This document shows positions 47,011 to 56,646 of a DNA stretch of 64,000 nt, one piece after another. Below the pieces are notes generated by a model that was not told the origin of the DNA, did not search any database, and saw nothing but the letters and a program-made list of their open reading frames with translations. The stretch spans positions 4,051,442 through 4,115,441 of the forward strand of contig NC_087392.1 of assembly GCF_963675165.1 (NCBI RefSeq), written 5' to 3'. Position numbers and translations under genes: made by a program. The DNA comes from Halichondria panicea. Taxonomy: Eukaryota; Porifera; Demospongiae; Suberitida; Halichondriidae. Within the stretch, counting starts at the first letter, position 1. The number at the start of each line of letters is the position of its first letter.

Positions 47011-47888
47011 ATCCATGAAACTATTATTTTAGACGCACACAACAAGTCGCACTAATGATAGACAATCTTTTAGTTATCTAGATGTACTATAATTATGTTA
47101 TTAGATGTACTATAATTATGTTAGTCTATTTTAGCCCTTTAGAAGCCCACGTACTAGAGGCGGTTTGCAAAGTAGACTTTATTGCTTATTATACTAGTCA
47201 GTTTCTAGTGGTACACTTTTGTGGCAATGTTATTTTGTGGTATAATTATAACTATAGTGTTACAACCCTTTTCACCACATATAAAATTAATGTTGAAAAC
47301 CAGAAGTGAAAATTAATATAATATTACTCACATACACTAGAGCTGCCTAAAAGCTCTCAAATATTTTGCAATACGATAATTTGTAACATTTTTGCTATTA
47401 TGCTCCCACCCTGTGTCCCTGCATGCTTAAGTTATACAGGATACAGTTTTCGAGCACTCAATTATTTCACACCCACTTAAGCAATTAAAATGTTTTCTCC
47501 AATTAAAATTCTGTACTTAAACAAACTATTGTGGTATATCTGTCAACACAAGCGTACAACTCCAAATTTCTTATGGAAAAATACTATACGTTTGCAGAAA
47601 GAATATAGCTGAAGGTAAAAAAAACGATAATTGGTACCGTGTCACGATACTGTCTTCTACTCTACACACACGAACACACTATATATACCTCGCTTGCATG
47701 CGCATGCACACCGAGGCATAATAACAACTACATGCAGTAACTGCAGTGTGGCAACTGATGGCTGTAAAACACTTGATATGTATAGCTGTATATAAACCGA
47801 GACAATATGCATGTAACTATAGTCATTACAATGTGCAGTCTTTTCCTATGACAATATAACTACTTAGAAATAAACAATGAAAGTGATT
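47011..47888. other. Convergent intergenic region between ZNFX1-like and TRAF-like genes
   Basis: 878 bp shared by the 3' ends of the two genes. It holds a 24-bp duplication (TTAGATGTACTATAATTATG, about 47077-47123), a lone inverted head of the 38200 repeat family (TACCTCGCTTGCATGCGCAT, 47687 onward) and AATAAA at about 47868 on the plus strand. Confidence 0.45.
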
Positions 47889-49268
47889 CTAATCAGTTGC
47901 TACACTACACACTTTCAAACAAAGACAGTTATTCTTCAGAAACTCGGTGTTCTTGGATGGATTGAACCCCAGTTGAGCATGTTCTATAAACTTGGGTATC
48001 CCAAGACCACTTTCAGCAACTTCACTATGTACTCTCCCAGACACCTCTGGAGGTGTATCATAACCAAACATAATGCTCTCCGCAATCGAGCCTTCACTTT
48101 GACGCAGGTTACACAGCACCACTTTGACGTTTCCTCTAAACGGCCATCGTAGGTGCTCGTCGAACTCTCCCTTCATGAGATTAACATACACTGAAATGTG
48201 CGTTCCCTTACCATCCTCAGAGCCGTTAGCATCCACACTCAAGCACAAGCAGTACCCACCAAGGTGGGAGTAAAATGGTGAACCAAGCCATTGCAACGCG
48301 TTTCGCTTATATCTCATAAAGTCAGTCATCACAAACTCAACTGGTGGGACAAACACGGTCGATTTCAGCACATGACAATCTGACTTTACATCGTCTAAAT
48401 CTTCCTCGACAGCTTGTAGACGTGCCTTTAACTGTTTTACTTCTTGGTCTCGTTGATTTAGTTGGTCTTGTATTTTGAGTATTTCAGCATCTCGAGCGGC
48501 TAATTCCTGGTGTATCGTCTGATTGAAATCCCTTGGGAGCTGTTTCATAAGCTGTGTACATTGTGTAGATACTATCATCAGATGATTGTGGGTATTTTCC
48601 AGTAAATGTTTGGGCAATTCCCCACGTGGGATACGTACTTGACAACCTCCAAACGCAAAATCACACTCGACCAATTCCAATAGACAATCAGACTCTTGAT
48701 GTGACTTCAAATATTTTCTTTTTATATCCAGCATTCCACATCTATTGGGGCAGGGCAAGGGGTAGTTCTCACACACAGTCCAATGCTTTGAGCTCATATC
48801 TTCATAGATTCCTTTGTACTCACAGAACTTACAAACGTGCGGACGTCTGGGGCACACTTTACAATGTTCGTCCAGTTGCACCGATGAAATCCGCTTTCCA
48901 CAAGAATTTGGACAAGTAGTAATCAAAAATTTGCAATCTCCAATCTCAATATCACGGTGATGTTCAAGCGATCCCAACGTTCCTTCCCACAGACAACCTT
49001 TCTGGGGACATCGGACATTCAATTCTTTTGTCTTCCTCACAAAATACTTGTCAATCATCGTTGAGAAATTTAGAGCGTTACAAAGCGGACAAGACATGTT
49101 TTGGGAACGCACACTCTCTATACAGGTTAAACAGAAATGGTTACCACAGCAGCTCGTAAGGACAGGCTCTCTCTGAACCAGTAGACATATTGAGCATACT
49201 AGATCATCATCAGGGGTGCCTAGAAATGAGTAATCGTACCCTCCAGATTTATCTTCTTTCTTGGACAT
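47889..49268 (-). CDS. TRAF-like RING / TRAF zinc finger / MATH protein
   Basis: A single coding exon of 459 residues, from Met at 49268 (MSKKEDKSGGYDY) to the stop at 47889. A C3HC4 RING sits at residues 25-63 (C25, C28, C41, H44, C46/C49, C60, C63). TRAF-type zinc fingers follow over about 75-235, with repeated CPxxC and H..C units. A coiled coil occupies about 260-300, then a divergent MATH/TRAF-C domain (about 305-455) with 'HLGGYCLCLSVDANG' and 'GTHISVYVNLMKGEFD'. In the family, RING-containing TRAFs are trimeric E3 ligases coupling receptors to NF-kB or MAPK signalling. The upstream frame to 49421 is open, but a consensus acceptor CTTTGCAG sits 3 bp before this ATG, so the extension is probably a spliced-out leader intron. 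Sponges and other invertebrates have many lineage-specific TRAF-like genes, so no one-to-one symbol is given. Confidence 0.88.
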   Translation of the reverse strand: MSKKEDKSGGYDYSFLGTPDDDLVCSICLLVQREPVLTSCCGNHFCLTCIESVRSQNMSCPLCNALNFSTMIDKYFVRKTKELNVRCPQKGCLWEGTLGSLEHHRDIEIGDCKFLITTCPNSCGKRISSVQLDEHCKVCPRRPHVCKFCEYKGIYEDMSSKHWTVCENYPLPCPNRCGMLDIKRKYLKSHQESDCLLELVECDFAFGGCQVRIPRGELPKHLLENTHNHLMIVSTQCTQLMKQLPRDFNQTIHQELAARDAEILKIQDQLNQRDQEVKQLKARLQAVEEDLDDVKSDCHVLKSTVFVPPVEFVMTDFMRYKRNALQWLGSPFYSHLGGYCLCLSVDANGSEDGKGTHISVYVNLMKGEFDEHLRWPFRGNVKVVLCNLRQSEGSIAESIMFGYDTPPEVSGRVHSEVAESGLGIPKFIEHAQLGFNPSKNTEFLKNNCLCLKVCSVATD

Positions 49269-49507
49269 GTTCTGCAAAGAGTCGTGAATTAGTAAGCACA
49301 GTACTGTACTGTACAGCAGCTCGAAGTTAGCTTGTAAGCTTGTACAAAAACAAATAAATGCAAGACACACCGCCCTCAATTGAAGCCTTGCCGTTTGTGC
49401 TTTCATCTCTGGTAAGGGCATTTACCGGACAAGCTAGATCTAGATATCAAAACAGTGACCCGATTCGATCGGACTCCTATAGACCTTGCCTAGCGCCTGC
49501 TTGCCCC
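49269..49507. promoter_or_regulatory. Head-to-head promoter region, TRAF-like gene and VPS36
   Basis: 239 bp between oppositely oriented start codons. If the TRAF leader intron ends at 49272, its promoter lies inside or beyond the VPS36 start region. No TATA box is evident. Inferred from geometry. Confidence 0.45.
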
Positions 49508-52500
49508 ATGGACAGGTGTTACTGGTATGAGCGTGAGCATGGAGAGCTGGCTCCTGGTGAAAGGGTGCTCTTCCAACAGGGTGGAATCAGACTCTACGAT
49601 GGGGAAGAAAGAGTGAGACAATGATCTGAACACCTAACAATGCTCATAGTCTGTTTCTTGAAGCTATAGGGATGCTACTGATATCTTTGTACCTAACTAC
49701 TTACTTGTAGAATGCCTAACTGTGTATCTACATCTACAACTATCATTTATTTGCTCCAAAACAAATAATTTATACAAATTCTCGTAACGTATGGACGTGT
49801 TTATCTGTAGACCACGTTTGAGAGTGGCAATCTCCAGCTGACCACACACCGGCTGATCTGGGATGACGAAGACCAGGAGGTGGGTGGGTGTTGTTTCAAT
49901 GCTGTAACCTCAAGCGTCCAGTTTTCGCACTATACCCCAGATATAGTCATCTATGCCTTTTAAAGAATCCGATAGAGTCCACTCCCTAAGATTACAACTA
50001 TGTTCATTATCTGTATTGTAGGGCCGTGTAATAGCGTTTGACCTGGCCCTGGTAACAGCAGCAGAGCACATTGCCCCAACATTCACTAAGAGGTGAGCTT
50101 ACACTCTCTAAGACTTATATAATAGCGTATCATGTGACTTTGTTATTTTGTCGTCCTTTAGTGCCAAGATTTTGCTCAAACTGGCAAAGGCTCCAGCCAC
50201 AAAGCCCCAGGGTCCGTCAGTGATTGAGAAGGCTGCCTATATCAGACTGTCATTTCGCAAAGGAGGTCAAAATGAGGTACATGTATATAGGTGTGTTTTG
50301 TTCCACGGAGATGGCTGTGCTGTATTTGTGTGGTAGATAGGCTATACCATAAAACTGCTTTCGTTTCCAGATGTCATCTAATCCCCCAAAATGGTGTACA
50401 TGTATTTCCAGTAGCTGAAAGTAACATGTGTATATTTTACGAACCTTACTTGATATCTGTAGTGTCTCACTTTGCTGAAGGAAGCTCTAGCCTCTAGACA
50501 GTGGGAGAGGATTGCAGTGGCTCCAGCCAAGGGGGTGAGTGAGTGAGTGAGTGAAGCACTAGCCAAGGGGGTGAGTGAGTGAGTGAGTGAAGCACTAGCT
50601 CTAACAGCCTATGCCTGCATTTGTTTACCATTGCTACATGTATCAGGCTTTAATTGTGTTGTGATTCATTTCTTTTCTGACGAATCTGACACACCTTTAC
50701 AGCCAATTTAAGAGGGTGCGCATTTGCTTAGTCACTATACTAGCTGTATTGTAGAAGGTGACCACACGTACAGGGTGTTAATGTGTGTATAAGATGCTCG
50801 AAGGATGGGTACTGTCATGTGGTTACTAGTTTGACTCTCCACAGGCCCAGCTAAAGATGAGGTCTGGTATCATGGGCATAGAGCGAGGCATTGAGAGGAA
50901 GCAGAAAGAAACTAACAAAGAGGTCAACGAGGTGAGCTTTTGTGTGTATGGAGGGGGGGTTGTCATACCCAGACGAGCCTCCGAATTAAGTGAGCAGCCC
51001 TTTTGATCGTGGTGTACACCCGTAGTACCCATTGTAGAAAGGTACTGTCTGGAAAAATTGAGATGGTTCTTGTACTGTACATGTACATAGCAGGAGTTTC
51101 TTACTGTTTTGTCAAACTTTGTCTTGAATGTACTTTTTGCTCTACTCAGGCGTTCAAAGACCTTGATGCACTCATTGATAAGGTAAGTACAATTGAGGGA
51201 TTTGTGGGTTCCTTATTCTGTTGCGTGTATGTCAATACCTACCAGACATGTAATTAGGGGAAATGTGATTTCCCTTTCTTTGTTGTGTACGTTGTGTACA
51301 TTGTATGCAGTGTTGTAGTGCATAAAAAACATTGTCTTTTTATTGCCATAGGCTAAGAACATGGTTGGACTTGTTAATAAATTCGCCGCCAAAATAGAAG
51401 AAAAGAAAGGTTCATTATCAGAAGATGAGGTTAGTATTCCCTGTCATACGTACACTTGTGTACACACTGTTGCTATAGACTATCCAGTTCAAGGCGTATC
51501 TACTCAGTGTGGGTATTGCAAATCCTGTAACAAAGTAAGTATAATTATGTTTACATGTACAGTGAAACTGTGGTCACCCTGTTAATATAACCAAGTTACA
51601 TTCTCCAAAATGTCCGTACATAGCTTGTGTTCGACTGTTAGCAGGCCAATGTTAGATTACCCATACAAGGGCGACCTTGTGATACAAGTTTCACTCGATC
51701 CACTGAACTCTTTTCCTATTAGAGAGACCCACGGCTCTGGTTCTGCCTATCACAAGGAGCTCTCTAAAGAACTGGCGACATTTCTGGACAATCCATTACA
51801 GGTTAGCTAGTCCCTCCATAATTAGTTTGCAACGTTTCTTGTGTAGGTATATTTTAGGGCCATAACTTGAGTCTACATGGTCCAATTGAAGCCTGTGTAC
51901 ATCATAAGAGTGGGTTTATCAACAATATTTGGGAACTAGTAATTTAGTTTTTGCTAAGGTATGAGGTTGATGTTTCCATGCAGGAGTGCGGAGGAATGAT
52001 GAGTCTCTCTGATGTCTACTGTCGCTTCAACAGAGCCAGGGGAATGGAGGTGAACTGGAATATGTAGGGTTTAGAGGGCAACTGTGGTGTGGGTATGGAG
52101 GGTGTAGAGGATAACTGTGGTGTGGGTATGGAGGGTGTAGAGGATAACTGGGGTGTGGAGGGTGTAGAGGATAACTGGGGTGTGGAGGGTGTAGGGTGTA
52201 GAGGATAACTGGGGTGTGGAGGGTGTAGAGGATAACTGGGGTGTGGAGGGTGTAGAGGATAACTGGGGTGTGGAGGGTGTAGGGTGTAGAGGATAACTGG
52301 GGTGTGGAGGGTGTAGAGGATAACTGTGGTGTGGAGGGTGTAGGGTGTAGAGGATAACTGGGGTGTGGGTATGGAGGGTGTAGAGGATAACTGGGGTGTG
52401 GGTATGGAGGGTGTAGAGGATAACTGGGGTGTGGAGGGTGTAGAGGATAACTGTGGTGTGGAGGGTGTAGGGTGTAGAGGATAACTGGGGTGTGGGTATG

Positions 52501-54503
52501 GAGGGTGTAGAGGATAACTGTGGTGTGGGTATGGAGGGTGTAGAGGATAACTGGGGTGTGGAGGGTGTAGAGGATAACTGGGGTGTGGAGGGTGTAGGGT
52601 GTAGAGGATAACTGGGGTGTGGAGGGTGTAGAGGATAACTGGGGTGTGGAGGGTGTAGAGGATAACTGGGGTGTGGAGGGTGTAGGGTGTAGAGGATAAC
52701 TGGGGTGTGGAGGGTGTAGAGGATAACTGTGGTGTGGAGGGTGTAGGGTGTAGAGGATAACTGGGGTGTGGGTATGGAGGGTGTAGAGGATAACTGGGGT
52801 GTGGGTATGGAGGGTGTAGAGGATAACTGGGGTGTGGAGGGTGTAGAGGATAACTGTGGTGTGGAGGGTGTAGGGTGTAGAGGATAACTGGGGTGTGGGT
52901 ATGGAGGGTGTAGAGGATAACTGTGGTGTGGGTATGGAGGGTGTAGAGGATAACTGTGGTGTGGAGGGTGTAGGGTGTAGAGGATAACTGTGGTGTGGGT
53001 ATGGAGGGTGTAGAGGATAACTGTGGTGTGGGGTGTGGAGGGTGTAGAGGATAACTGTGGTGTGGGGTGTGGAGGGTGTGGAGGATAACTGTGGTGTGGG
53101 TATGGAGGGTGTAGAGGGCAACTGTGGTGTGGGTATGGAGGGTGTAGAGGATAACTGTGGTGTGGGTATGGAGGGTGTAGAGGGCAACTGGGGTGTGGGG
53201 TGTGGAGGGTGTAGATGATAACTGTGGTGTGGGTATGGAGGGTGTAGAGGATAACTGTGGTGTGGGTATGGAGGGTGTAGAGGATAACTGTGGTGTGGGG
53301 TGTGGAGGGTGTAGAGGATAACTGTGGTGTGGGGTGTGGAGGATAACTGTGGTGTGGGTATGGAGGGTGTAGAGGGCAACTTGGGTGTGGGTATGGAGGG
53401 TGTAGAGGATAACTGGGGTGTGGGTATGGAGGGTGTAGAGTATAACTGTGGTGTGGGTATGGAGGGTGTAGAGGATAACTGTGGTGTGGGGTGTAGAGGA
53501 TAACTTAACTGGGGTGTGGGGTGAATGTGGTGTGAAAGGAAAGTGTGTGGTATATGAAGGGTGTGGTTTTGTTTGTACACTAGGGCAGTTCTATGTATTC
53601 CCGAGGGCGCAACTACACGAGGGTAAAATCCAATACACACAAATTCATGGGTACAGGTTGCTCTGACAAACCACATTCGTGTTCGGCCTAGAGTATACTG
53701 TTTCAATATAGTATCAGAGCACATCACGGTACAAGTATGTATGTCTCTACTGTTAGCTTTGTTTCCTTTCCCCAGCTTGTTTCTCCAGAAGACGTGGTGA
53801 ACGCTTGCAACCAGTTTAAAAGTTTGTCATTACCCCTAAGGTGAGCTAGACTACCACATTAATTAAAGGTTCATTTTAAATTCTCACCCCAAAGCTCAAG
53901 CATTGCATTTTTACAGGGCTAATCAAAAATTAGTATTCTCGGTAATGGGCTTAAAAATATAATACTCTACTTTCTCTTTCAGAATGCGCAGATTTGACAG
54001 TGGCGTGCTTGTGGTTCAATCCCTCTCACACAGTGAGGAGGTCATCATTAAAACAACAGCTGAACTGGTAAGCATCTACGACACTCTTTCTGTTTAGCTG
54101 AGAGTCACATGATTGTTACTATGGCCACAGATTAAGGAGAGTGGGTCTCTGACAGCTGAGGAGCTCTCTAAACACAGTGGAGTGTCCATCATGCTAGCAA
54201 ACGAAAGGTATATACAGTGTATAATTATTATGCACACCACAAGAGAGATGTTCTGAGCTTTCCATTAATAATGAAGAATATTCTTTGTATACTTAGTGCA
54301 ATGAAGCATCTCTATACATCCCCACACTCTCCCCACTGTAGCTACACTGTTACCACTATTACTAGATTCTAACGAATAATACTGATACAAATATATTCTT
54401 TGCCAGGCTGTTGGGGACAGAAAAGGTTGGTCTGGTTTGCCGAGACGATTCAGTGGAGGGACTTCGGTTTTACCCTAATAGATTTCTAGAAATGGACACA
54501 TAG
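49508..54503 (+). CDS. VPS36: ESCRT-II subunit VPS36 (EAP45), complete
   Basis: Fifteen exons: 49508-49612, 49811-49879, 50022-50092, 50162-50276, 50463-50534, 50845-50931, 51150-51182, 51352-51429, 51488-51534, 51723-51801, 51984-52049, 53776-53840, 53983-54067, 54131-54207, 54407-54503. All phases agree; 381 residues (human 386). Residues 1-130 form the GLUE domain (starts MDRCYWY, with '[12 protein letters not shown]' and 'TTHRLIW'). A helical linker follows, then two winged-helix ESCRT-II domains with '[11 protein letters not shown]', '[16 protein letters not shown]' and the C-terminal '[14 protein letters not shown]'. VPS36 binds ubiquitin and phosphoinositides through GLUE and joins VPS22 and VPS25 in endosomal sorting. 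Intron 11 contains a 1.5-kb minisatellite; the exon 5 donor is locally duplicated. Confidence 0.95.
50526..50600 (+). repeat. 36-bp tandem duplication of the VPS36 exon 5 donor
   Basis: GCCAAGGGGGTGAGTGAG occurs at 50526 and again at 50562, with (GTGA)n tails. Use of the second donor would add 36 nt in frame, but these include a TGA, so the first donor must be used for full-length protein. Confidence 0.8.
52060..53530 (+). repeat. G-rich minisatellite in VPS36 intron 11
   Basis: About fifty units built from GGGTGTAGAGGATAACTG plus GGGTGTGGA or TGGTGTGGGTATGGA (about 25-41 bp), starting some 12 bp after the donor of exon 11. Longer blocks repeat: about 250 bp beginning near 52200 reappears near 52610. 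One strand is almost free of C. It creates a long open frame on the minus strand (Thr/Pro/Ser/Leu repeats) that is an artefact. Confidence 0.9.
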
Positions 54504-54817
54504 ATATAGCTGCCTAACTCAAGTTGCATTGTTCTTTTCATTATTATACTTATGTGTGTAGCTAGTTTCACATTGTGCATCATGTTGTCTCCCAATTCGA
54601 GCTTTTGAGTCCACGTAGAATGATACACCGGCCGCCAATGTATCATAAAATAATTTGTTGTGCCCTAAAATTGGTGTCGCCATCTGACATTGTTCAAGTA
54701 AAGATCGTTAATTCAACGCAACCAAAACTAGCTTTGATTCGATGTTTACCAATTTTAAAGGCTGTTACTGTGACGACAAGAGGGGTGGGGCTCAACACAA
54801 CTGCAAAAAGAAGCCCC

Positions 54818-56405
54818 ATGGCTGCAAAAGATCTCGAGCCACTTCAATGGCTACTGACAAAAGGATTCTACACTAAAAACGAGCTAGGAAAACTGTGCTC
54901 TTGTCTTGGATACCCTAACAACCTGTTGCTGAATTGTCTACATGATGCTACTAAAGTCAAGTTTTCTCTAAGAAGGGAGTACTTGAAATTTCTAGCTGGG
55001 AAGCCATTGGAAGAAAGCTTTATCAATCAGTTATTGGAGTCTAAATACTTGAAACAATGCTTAGAGAAGAGATTCAATAGACAAGATGCAAAGCACAACA
55101 TAAAAGTCATAAAAAAAGCAATGTGGCTTCTTCGTCATCAGAAAATGTCGTTTAACGAAATATCGGAGGGTCGAGTAGCATTTGAGGTGTACTGCTGTGA
55201 AGATGGAAGTGGTCTTTTGGTAGCTGTAGAAAATGTTCTCTTGGCTCTCAAAATGGTGGAAAAAGTAATTTCTTCTTCAAAGTTGGAGTGTGAGATTCAA
55301 AAGCAGCAGCATATTGCGGACGTACCATCCCGTATACAACTATACGAATTCTTCGACTTAGTGTTACTGACTAAGAACTCTGTTCATGTTGAACTGGAAA
55401 TGAAATCAAACTCAGATGAGGAAAAAGTTACTAGTATAGCATCAATTCCTAATCTGGATCAAATGTGGATGACATCTGACCAGAAGATTCTTACATTTCT
55501 TGACGAACAGTACAAGCTATCCCTATACAAAGAAGTGAAGCCAGCGTCTGAAACTATAGAAGAAGAGCACGTTGTGTCATCTGCACCAAGGAGATATCTC
55601 AAGGCACTGTCAAAAGAACAGCTTCATGCCATCTGTCCGTCGTTAGAGTTCTCCCAATCACAGCTTCATCAGGCGAGAGGGAGGGCAGTGGTGCAAAGTG
55701 GCAGGTCCACTGGAAACTTTATTTCACTATCTAGTTCTAGGAAATCTTTTCCTAGCGTTCTTCAAGCCGACTTTGAGGGTCCTCAGTCACAGTATGTGTC
55801 AAGAAGAGCAAGATGGCAATCTCCTTCAAAGCGATCACTCAGAAAACTCGCTAAGTTCCCGCAAATGAGTATCACCGAAGAAAAAGCAAGTCCTGAGCAG
55901 GCAAAACATCCTGTTTTCAATGAACGTGTCGAGTCTGCTTTGAAATCTAGAGAAACTCTCCCTACCTCATTCAGTGGTATCCTTCAGCTAACTAATGACA
56001 GCAGTGCATCAAGACTATTTTCTTCCCCACAAACACCATACAGTGATACCAGCCGCCCCTGTACAGAACCTGAACCAGGGAGAAGACAGCGCCCTTTGCT
56101 GTGTGATCCTATAGTTAGCCCAGAAGAGCTACATCAACATCAAGGACAAATGGACGACCTGAGGTGGGCCTCTCTGAAACTGAACCCGGCGTATGAAATC
56201 AGTAGACCTCCAACTTCCTTTGAGGTTAGTTGCAGTATTCATGATAACATAAAGTGTGGAAAATGTGCAGAGCTTGACTTAATCGTAGATATGGTACAAG
56301 ATCTATTGAGTCTAATGTTGTTTTTCATAGGTGTGGGTACCTCCTTCAAATGCAACACGGAAGCTGTCCTCAAGAGTTCGATTCAATCGACCTGACATAG
56401 ACTAG
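54818..56405 (+). CDS. Unrecognised protein with EF-hand-like motif
   Basis: Two exons, 54818-56224 and 56331-56405, give 493 residues. I do not recognise the family. The N-terminal 210 residues are helical. Residues 127-138 fit an EF-hand loop with D, S and E at positions 3, 5 and 12 but Cys at position 1, in 'CCEDGSGLLVAVE'. Residues about 280-450 are Ser/Arg/Pro-rich and probably disordered. The last exon gives 'VWVPPSNATRKLSSRVRF'. The chosen Met (MAAKDLEPL) follows a 315-bp gap after the VPS36 stop; the frame stays open upstream to 54575, so an earlier Met cannot be excluded. The 106-bp intron has no in-frame stop, and its retention would give a different hydrophobic C-terminus ending at 56395. 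Lies 241 bp before MSH2 on the same strand. Confidence 0.7.
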
Positions 56406-56646
56406 CTCATATAGCTAGTGACCATGTTTAGTGACTCGAAAAAGTCTAGTCTGTTGTGTAGGCATTTTGTGTATTAATCTCACTGAGGCCATAATCAAAT
56501 ATAAACATAATTTTTTTATGTATGAAGATCAAATATTGCTTTTGTTTGTGGAAATCTTTACCAAATCAATACCCACGTGGCAGAACCATCCTCACTATAT
56601 AAATCCACTGAGCCCAGAGAACTTAAATTAATACTACATGGTCTAA

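Noticed and set aside
49269-49421. 51-residue N-terminal extension of the TRAF-like protein
   Set aside because: A consensus acceptor directly precedes the internal Met at 49268, and the extension has no TRAF similarity; more likely a 5' UTR intron.
52027-53727. 566-codon minus-strand open frame of Thr/Pro/Ser/Leu repeats
   Set aside because: It is the translation of the VPS36 intron minisatellite; all frames of such a stop-free repeat stay open, and it lies antisense within a well-supported gene.
54575-54817. 81-residue N-terminal extension of the EF-hand-like gene
   Set aside because: It would start 72 bp after the VPS36 stop and its composition is unlike the following helical region; the later Met fits better, though this is not proven.
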